NCBI GenBank assembly: GCA_030765055.1
Contig: CM060953.1
Span: 22,028,187-22,092,186 of the forward strand
Reading direction: 5' to 3'
Origin: Mantis religiosa
Lineage: Eukaryota; Arthropoda; Insecta; Mantodea; Mantidae
DNA length: 64,000 bases
The translations under genes were made by a program, and so were the position numbers. Below, in pieces: positions 59,001-64,000 of this stretch. A model generated the notes under the pieces. The model searched no databases. It had not been told where the DNA came from and worked only from the letters and a program-made list of their open reading frames with translations. How positions within the stretch are numbered: position 1 is the first letter of the stretch; each line of letters starts with the position of its first letter.

Positions 59001-61736
59001 CTTGTGTTACCCTCTTAAATATATTTATGAATAAGTTGTCCAACGTCAGTCACTATTAAAGAATTATTTCTGTTTCCAACATAATTTGAGCCCACACTAA
59101 CTCAATTGGATTGTACTGCAGTGATAAGGGGGAAGGTGGATTACCTTATGTCTCATTTCAATTGCAAGTTGATCCATCTGATACACTTTTCCCTGGTTTT
59201 TAAACAGAAGAAAAACTGAATAATACTGCTTTGAATTCTCTAGAATGTACAGAGATTACGAACCATTCATAAACAAACATATAATGTGACAACTCATGCT
59301 TTGAAGCAGCAGCATTCTACGGCAAGCAGGAAGTATACTGTCTGCTCTCTTTCGGATTTAACAAACATCTTGGCTTATTCAAAGTAATTCTTTTATCACA
59401 TCATGTCAAACATTTACATTTCAGTTCTGGCTAATTAAAAATATGCATAGATGCACACATACCAACCAATAATGATGTCCATTACTGTGCTTACATCACA
59501 ATACATTGTTATAATATATTGGTATTTCATTTATTGTATTAGGAAATCTATTTGAGCTAAAAACTTTGGGGTTTTCACTTTTTTTTAACAGAAACATTAC
59601 TCCCTACCTTCCTTGTAGATAACTTTTACAAAATTTTAATTTTTGTCTTAGTGCAAATAGTATTTATTAGAGATCAATTTACTTGGCCCTCGTCACACCC
59701 CATTTATGTGGAATATGTAGCAGAACTCCAGTTAGTTGCTGACTTAGTAGCATTCAAGCACAAACATCATCCCATTTGAAATACACGGTAGTTCATAATA
59801 CTTGTATTAATAGAGGCACCAAATGGCGAAAAGATCCTAACACTTAGTTCAAAGAAGTGATGGGACTACATCATTGCTCACTGAAGCATCAATTGTATTT
59901 TATCCTGAGGCTTCACTACTGTCTAGCAATGCAAAGAAGCCCCCTGAAAGGAATGCGCCTCCTTCCACAGTGGGACAAGCGAATGTGTATGATAGAGAAT
60001 GCATGCTGCACAAGGAGCAGACCGTTAAACAAACATGCGCCCTATTCACTCTGTACACTAAAACCGAAAAGATTCATTCACAAAAGTAGAAGGCGTCAGA
60101 TTGTTTTTGAATGGTCTATAACTGTACTGACATGGGGTGTCATAAACCTATCCACTGAGGGTGTGGGGACCTTCTGCAATCCCCCTGCATCTCAGACCCC
60201 GGAGACTTTCTCTCCTGTGGTATACTGTACTTCTATGAAGGTAATGTAAGCCCATACAGCTTCTTAAGCACAAAGGTTATGTCAGGGAGACATTATCATG
60301 TTATTTAGCACTAACTACTACTTAATATACTCTATAACTGGCCTTTGGTCTTCTGTACAATACTCTATATGTTCTCTGATCAGTTCATTCCAAGTTTTTA
60401 TCTGCATGCTTTTGAGAGCTCTAATTATATCATCTACCCATTTTTTTATAAGTCTGCATCTTCTAGATTTGAGAGGTTATCATTATTTCCTTTCCATTAT
60501 TTCCTTCTCATTGCATCTCCTCATGTTTATACAAAATATTACAGGGACATTTTTGCAGTTACACAAGAATATAAATTTACTGTAAAAGTTACTTTATAAA
60601 CAGTTCAAAAAAAAGAAAAATCTAGAGGTTAACTAAAACAGTAAAATCTATTATATTCCAGTACTTACTTTCTAAGCTCAAATTCTACTTCTTTAGTTTT
60701 TTCAGCACGGATCATATTAATATCAGCTATTTGCATAGTATTATCAGATTCGTCTTTATCCTTCCATATTTCTCCATACTCTTCATGAGCTGATTGTATT
60801 TCTCCTAAAAGATTTGATGGCTGTATTTTGAATGTTGTCTCTTCTTCCTCATCTTCTTTCTTTTTCTTGCTTTCATCTTTGTCTTTCATCCCTTTGTCTT
60901 TCTTACCACGTCCATCCCTGGAAGGAAATATTTAATTTGATTAACCATGCACATTTATTGATTCATTTTATGTGCCAAGTAAACTATATCTAAAAAGTTA
61001 GAAATAAATTATCACCCTATGCAAATATATACCGGGTGGGAGGTGAATAAGTGCAGATATTGTATCAGTGTTTCAGGATGATGTGCTGAACCTGTAATGT
61101 CCACTTTTTCCACTATTTCTGATAGTGACGCTCATAGGGAAAATGTTGCGGTGTTTTTAGGATGGCTAATATTCGCTGTAAGTCACTTGAATGACGGCAG
61201 GCCTTGTGCAAGATGTAAACATGGCTGTCGTCATGTGCGCGCTCTGTGTAAACACAATGTACACAATGCACAGCCATTCAAAAAACATGACATCCTTAAC
61301 TTTGTGAATCAATTGTGATATTGCTATTAGCAAGCAGACAAACCGAGATACACATATGTGTTACATGCTTTGTTCTGTACTATGTATAAAATTATTTGCA
61401 CTTAGATAGAGTCAACATGAAAAATTCAATGCCATGACCAGGATTTGAACCACAGATCTCCTGGTTATGGTATTGAATTTTCATGTTGACTCCATCTATC
61501 AAAAACCTTAGCCTATATACGGCTAGTGTGAAGAAGTGATTAATTTCCATCAATTAACTAAAATTATTAGATTAATGCTTATAACTGTATTACCTGGATG
61601 ATGATGTAGTTGTTTTACTTATTTCACTTTCTGTTTTTTGACGGGTAAAAAATAAAATTGAACCACCAGATTCTTCAGAGGGCATATCCGGAAATTTTCC
61701 AGTTTCCTGCCAGTATTCTTTTATCCAAGCCCGGAC
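49772..61736 (-). CDS. IQCA1: IQCA1/DRC11-like AAA protein, 5'-partial
   Basis: Seven exons (61736-61594, 60917-60669, 58283-57962, 56438-56226, 54630-54463, 51467-51285, 50035-49772) sum to 1542 bp, 513 residues plus stop, with every phase consistent. IQCA1 (DRC11) is a subunit of the nexin-dynein regulatory complex in motile cilia and flagella. Landmarks: VRAWIKEYWQETGKFPDMP; a coiled, charged stretch; a lysine-rich KKK segment followed by KDLTPDRTLESLFEELV; ILLAGPHGSGKDMLVHAICT (Walker A); GKYPGKSGL; LLQPAVIYIDGAE (Walker B region); KKVPKTDKTDPKRLKKDLPK; and PVYKEEDEAFLQWYIKTPLG near the end. The Walker A loop has Asp after the Lys in place of Ser/Thr, so ATP hydrolysis is doubtful. The N-terminal part, including the IQ motif, lies beyond the right edge. 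Confidence 0.95.
50398..51089 (+). mobile_element. Internally deleted mariner
   Basis: 692 bp with TA at both ends and the same terminal repeats as 13456-14870 (cagaaagtaagttctgtttc on the left). It keeps the first about 230 bp and the C-terminal about 460 bp of the element. The middle, including most of the transposase, is deleted. It lies in a DRC11 intron. Confidence 0.85.
51285..51467 (-). CDS. IQCA1: DRC11 exon
   Basis: Encodes IILIGVSHCPWECDQKALAQ then TYNKMIYIPRPDYGSLFSLW and QFDIAAMTK. Acceptor cttgtttag, donor gttagt. Confidence 0.93.
51683..51942. mobile_element. Foldback element, about 110-bp arms
   Basis: Arms 51683-51795 and 51830-51942 are inverted repeats (ggagcagaactttttgttga and its complement). 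Each arm contains CUGAGGA followed by a GAAA- or AAAA-AGYGCU-like string, a weak hammerhead resemblance without a convincing stem II. Confidence 0.6.
52502..52543 (-). ncRNA. Hammerhead-like motif with U3-A8 core (left arm)
   Basis: Minus strand: stem I GAGA/UCUC, core UUGAAAA, stem II GAGGC/GUCUU, GAAA, stem III ACUAGU, cleavage C. Relative to the consensus CUGANGA, C3 and G8 are both changed, to U and A. Confidence 0.4.
53077..53118 (+). ncRNA. Hammerhead-like motif with U3-A8 core (right arm)
   Basis: Inverted copy of 52502-52543: core UUGAAAA at 53081-53087, GAAA at 53105-53108, cleavage C at 53114, stem I 53077-53080 with 53115-53118. Confidence 0.4.
53221..53715. repeat. Tandem duplication, unit 1 (495 bp)
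   Basis: Starts tctctgaaacatgtttcaga, a Penelope-terminal-like motif, and runs to ctcactcaaattata. It is identical by eye to 53716-54210. Confidence 0.93.
53716..54210. repeat. Tandem duplication, unit 2 (495 bp)
   Basis: Second, apparently identical copy of 53221-53715, head to tail, in the same DRC11 intron. Confidence 0.93.
54463..54630 (-). CDS. IQCA1: DRC11 exon (Walker B region)
   Basis: Encodes VHLVNKVSRLLQPAVIYIDG then AEKPFLKKVPKTDKTDPKRL and KGIGAEDQ. Acceptor gtttcttag, donor gtaaga. Confidence 0.95.
54930..55115 (+). repeat. SINE family F2, diverged
   Basis: Head ctctgtggtgtgtgggtagc, B-box region gagttcaaatttcaag, core ggataaggatttttctaggc, end tatcgtccgatat. Confidence 0.65.
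55220..55262 (-). ncRNA. Hammerhead-like motif with U3-A8 core
   Basis: Minus strand: stem I CAG/CUG, core UUGACAA, stem II GGAGGC with an eroded partner, GAAAUAUGUU. Confidence 0.3.
55733..55775 (+). ncRNA. Hammerhead-like motif with U3-A8 core
   Basis: Stem I CUGG/CUGG (with G-U), core UUGACAA at 55737-55743, stem II GGAGGC/GUCUCU (six pairs with G-U), GAAA at 55762-55765, stem III ACAUGU, cleavage U. Confidence 0.4.
55831..56225. other. DRC11 intron, no recognised insertion
   Basis: AT-rich intron up to the donor of the Walker A exon. Confidence 0.4.
56226..56438 (-). CDS. IQCA1: DRC11 exon (Walker A)
   Basis: Seventy-one codons: VIMEYCILPLGSKVIHQTAP, LLAGPHGSGKDMLVHAICTE, VMFDLSPANIVGKYPGKSGL. 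Acceptor atatgcacag, donor gtaagt; phase 0 at both ends. Confidence 0.96.
56478..56640. repeat. Foldback remnant of the Penelope palindrome family
   Basis: tagttggtttattgatac and its inverted copy gtatcaataaaccaactaca flank a short loop. The right flank (gacgtcactgttactaaatt) matches the sequence after the 53170 palindrome arm. Confidence 0.6.
56695..56736 (+). ncRNA. Hammerhead-ribozyme motif, canonical core
   Basis: Core CUGAAGA at 56700-56706, stem II GGAAU/AUUCC (perfect), GAAA at 56724-56727, stem III ACAUGU, cleavage U. Stem I has a mismatch next to the core. Confidence 0.5.
56747..56868. repeat. SINE F1 fragment
   Basis: Internally deleted inverted unit: aaaattcaatgccatggccg joined to ccttagcctgtatatggcta. 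Confidence 0.6.
56936..57646. repeat. SINE F1 cluster with nested SINE F2
   Basis: Minus-strand unit near 56960-57040 and plus-strand unit near 57480-57560 (atggtagctcaatgggtaag, then a B-box gaggttcaaattccg), with an F2 SINE inserted at 57138-57370. Confidence 0.72.
57138..57370 (-). repeat. SINE family F2 nested in SINE F1
   Basis: Minus-strand F2 copy (tcatatcggacggtgaatga to ctacactaccgaggcg) that splits the F1 flank acaccatttgt...gtttgtggcgac. Confidence 0.75.
57962..58283 (-). CDS. IQCA1: DRC11 exon
   Basis: Encodes EVDQLLRAELEILQAALARD, a lysine-rich stretch, then KDLTPDRTLESLFEELVTNG and PLPSLGDLRQ. Acceptor tattttgcag, donor gtaagc. Confidence 0.95.
58284..60668. other. DRC11 intron (2.4 kb)
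   Basis: No recognisable mobile element or gene. Two overlapping frames at 59857-60249 show no domain. Confidence 0.4.
60669..60917 (-). CDS. IQCA1: DRC11 exon
   Basis: Charged, coiled-coil-like: DGRGKKDKGMKDKDESKKKK, an acidic run, NLLGEIQSAHEEYGEIWKDK, and TKEVEFELRK. Acceptor ccttccag, donor gtaagt; phases match both neighbours. Confidence 0.9.
61405..61567. repeat. SINE F1, short inverted copy
   Basis: aaaattcaatgccatgacca joined directly to the complementary tattgaattttcatgttgac, with ttaattgatggaaattaatc-type flanks. Confidence 0.68.
61594..61736 (-). CDS. IQCA1: DRC11 exon (first in window)
   Basis: Encodes VRAWIKEYWQETGKFPDMPS, EESGGSILFFTRQK and a Ser/Thr-rich end. Acceptor tttttttttag, donor gtaata. 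Upstream exons lie past 64000. Confidence 0.9.
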
Positions 61737-61904
61737 CTAAAAAAAATAAAATAAAGTATCAATTATAGTTGGTATGGTAGAAAAGCATATAGTTATATGG
61801 TTAAGCCCCCAGCATAAAGGTGTTTTCCATGAGGTTGGCACTCCTTCGTCCGGCTATATATACTGGCCCTTCCAATTTGCTAATCATTCTGGATAATTAA
61901 GCAC

Positions 61905-63280
61905 TTACCTACAAGAAAGGCCCCAGGGCCAGACCAAATTCAAAATATTACACTTAAACATCTGCCAACGAATGCATTGAAGCTACTAGCGAACATATTC
62001 AATCACACCATTGAAAAGTGCAGAACTCCTCCTCAATGGAAGGAAGCCAAAATACTATTATTTACCAAGCTGCGAAAGAGCCAATCGCTTCCAGAAAACT
62101 ATATGCTAATTAGCCTTCTAAATACAATGAGCAAGGTTCTGGAAAAGATACTACTAAAACGTATTAATACACACATAATAAAGAACAACATACTGATTAA
62201 CGAGCAATTTGGGTTTAGAAGCCAACACTCGACAACACTGCAACTGCTCCAACTAACCGAATCAATTACGAATCGATCAACAGGTGTCATCCTACTAGAC
62301 ATTGAAAGGGCCTTCGACCGCGTTTGGCATGCTGGACTACTCCAAAAACTTATAACATTAGGGTTCGCGGACTCCTTAGTAACTATCATCAAGAATTATC
62401 TCTCTAATAGAACCTTCCACACAACATTGAAAATGAAACCCTCATTAAGACACATTAGAGCAGGAGTCCCCAAGGTAGTCTACTGGGACCAGTCCTATTT
62501 AATTTATACATCAATGACATCCCGGAAACAGTGAGAGTAAATAGATACTTATACGCCTACGACACAGCACTAGCAACACAATCGACCGCACCCAAAATAA
62601 TAACCAAAAGGCTACGTAATGCATTGACTAACCTAGAGCCATGGCTCACCAAATGGCGCATAAAATTTAACATGTGAAAAAGTCAAGCAATAATATTTAC
62701 CAAACGAATCAAGCACCAGCACAACAAACATGGGCTAATGCCACTAACATTCTGGAACGAGGAAATTGAATGGAAGGACACAATCACCTACTTAGGTGTA
62801 ACAATGGATCAGGGCCTTACGTGGAAACAACATATTAACACAGTAAGAGCAAAAGCAAATGCCCAATTAAATAAACTACACCCAATTATTAATACAAACA
62901 GCTCACTAAAACTAGAGATGGGAAAAACACTATATAAAACACTTATTAGAGCCATCCTAACTTATGCTGCCCCCGTATGGGGACATGCAGCCAAAACGCA
63001 CATTAAAAGATTACAAACAATGCAAAATAGAATACTTCGGATTATTACCAGACTACCACCACTCGCACCGGCATACCAATGACACGAGGAGTTAAAAATG
63101 CATTCCATCGAGCAATTCATCAAAAGGCTCAGCTTCAACCTACTCGATAAGAAGAACCTAAACCACAATCAACTAATATGGGCACTAGGGGAATATGACA
63201 CAACACACGATAAACACGCAAGGCCACTGTCTATTTTTGAAAGAACAGTTAATCTCGGGGAGCCAGAGGTAGACCTATAA
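61905..63280 (+). mobile_element. Jockey-like LINE relic (RT)
   Basis: Order of RT blocks: KAPGPD at about 61917, ISLLNTMSKVLEKILLKRI, NEQFGFRSQHSTTLQLLQL, LLDIERAFDRVWHAGLL, RAGVP, then a frameshift at about 62475. Downstream the catalytic YADD is read as YAYDTALAT. WLTKWRIKFN, ITYLGVTMDQGLTWKQHI and LTYAAPVWGHAAKTHI follow. The frameshift, the stop at about 62676 and the catalytic change mark it as dead. No 5' endonuclease is in the window. Confidence 0.88.
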
Positions 63281-63366
63281 CAGTATCTAGAAAACCTAGT
63301 TAACGTTCCAGATGCTTTACATCACTGATCGGAGATAAACACACACCCATACACATACACCAAAAT

Positions 63367-63375
63367 ACACACACA

Positions 63376-63465
<90 letters not shown>
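63367..63465. repeat. Compound (CACG)n/(CA)n microsatellite
   Basis: A run of gcac repeats followed by a pure CA run of about 50 bp, just past the LINE 3' region. Confidence 0.95.
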
Positions 63466-63466
<1 letters not shown>

Positions 63467-64000
63467 CCACGCACGCACACTCACACCCTCCCACAGCCCT
63501 CAAGTCCTTGCGTCAATCATTGGCCAAGGCGGCCCCGGGGAAAGAGTGTCCCCCGTGAGTGGCACAGACTCGCACCTACAATTGAATAGGTAGGCCGCCC
63601 GCCGAGTGCGCACTCTAAAATATCGACCAAGCAGATACATGGACTATGAGAAGGTTTCTCGCACACCTTAATGATGCTGACGGCAGATAATTACAACTGA
63701 CCATTAAAGGCAAATGCTGATAATGCAAACTAGATTTATATTTAGGTTTAGCAAGATAGCAGTAAGGTATAATAGACAATCACTGACATGCTTGCAAGTA
63801 TTACTTTCAGTGACAATAAAACACCTAAAATTAAGAGACAGCGCTACGGCGTGATAAATTACCCTAAACTTCCCAACAAATAACACCTGGAATCCTATCA
63901 AATACCACCCAAAATAGGCAGTGGATCATGCTGGGCTTCGTGTCAAGCCTGTATCCCTGCACCAGAAACCCACTCTGCTGAATCGCACTGTGAGACAGCT
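63466..64000. other. Unassigned right edge
   Basis: No gene recognised; presumably still the 5' intron of DRC11, which must extend past the window. A short GC-rich patch occurs at 63510-63610. Confidence 0.35.

Noticed and set aside
63300..63503. Cys-Val-rich ORF
   Set aside because: Translation of the CACG/CA microsatellite.

Overview
This is insect-type nuclear DNA: AT-rich, with intron-containing genes (GT...AG boundaries throughout) embedded in very dense transposon debris. The mix of Penelope-like retroelements, mariner and mariner-derived elements, hAT, Mutator-like and THAP-type DNA transposons, several tRNA-derived SINE families, LINE fragments and solo LTRs suggests a repeat-rich insect such as a cockroach, termite or orthopteroid. 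That placement is inference. No bacterial, plasmid or CRISPR features are seen.

Three host genes can be assembled from in-frame, phase-consistent exons. (1) NUBP2/Cfd1, cytosolic Fe-S cluster scaffold ATPase, + strand, five exons from 15190 to 24066; the 5' exon with the P-loop is not found in the window. (2) NDUFA12, complex I accessory subunit, + strand, complete in four exons 37666-48360 (144 aa), including a short first exon at 37666-37760. (3) IQCA1/DRC11-like AAA protein of the nexin-dynein regulatory complex, - strand, seven 3'-terminal exons 61736-49772 (513 aa); its 5' part lies beyond the right edge. NDUFA12 and DRC11 are convergent, about 1.4 kb apart. The three genes show no shared pathway; their proximity looks incidental.

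Layout: 1-15189 is non-genic apart from one weak candidate exon, and holds a SINE, a Penelope fragment, a hAT remnant, a TA-flanked MITE with a nested SINE, and a mariner. 15190-24066 is NUBP2 with a nested Penelope-in-mariner insertion, a solo LTR, a LINE remnant and two Penelope fragments in its introns. 24067-37665 holds a SINE cluster, two LINE copies, long TC and AAT microsatellites, and a solo LTR interrupted by a THAP-domain DNA element. 37666-48464 is NDUFA12 with a LINE relic, a second MITE, a second solo LTR and a Mutator-like insertion. 49772-61736 is DRC11 with two large Penelope palindromes, a perfect 495-bp tandem duplication and a deleted mariner. 61905-63280 is a decayed LINE, followed by a CACG/CA microsatellite.

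The most interesting signal is a recurrent hammerhead-ribozyme core (CUGANGA, stem II, GAAA, then a minimal palindromic stem III) in nearly every Penelope-related copy. It has compensatory stem II changes and, in two palindromic copies, a paired C3-G8 to U3-A8 change.
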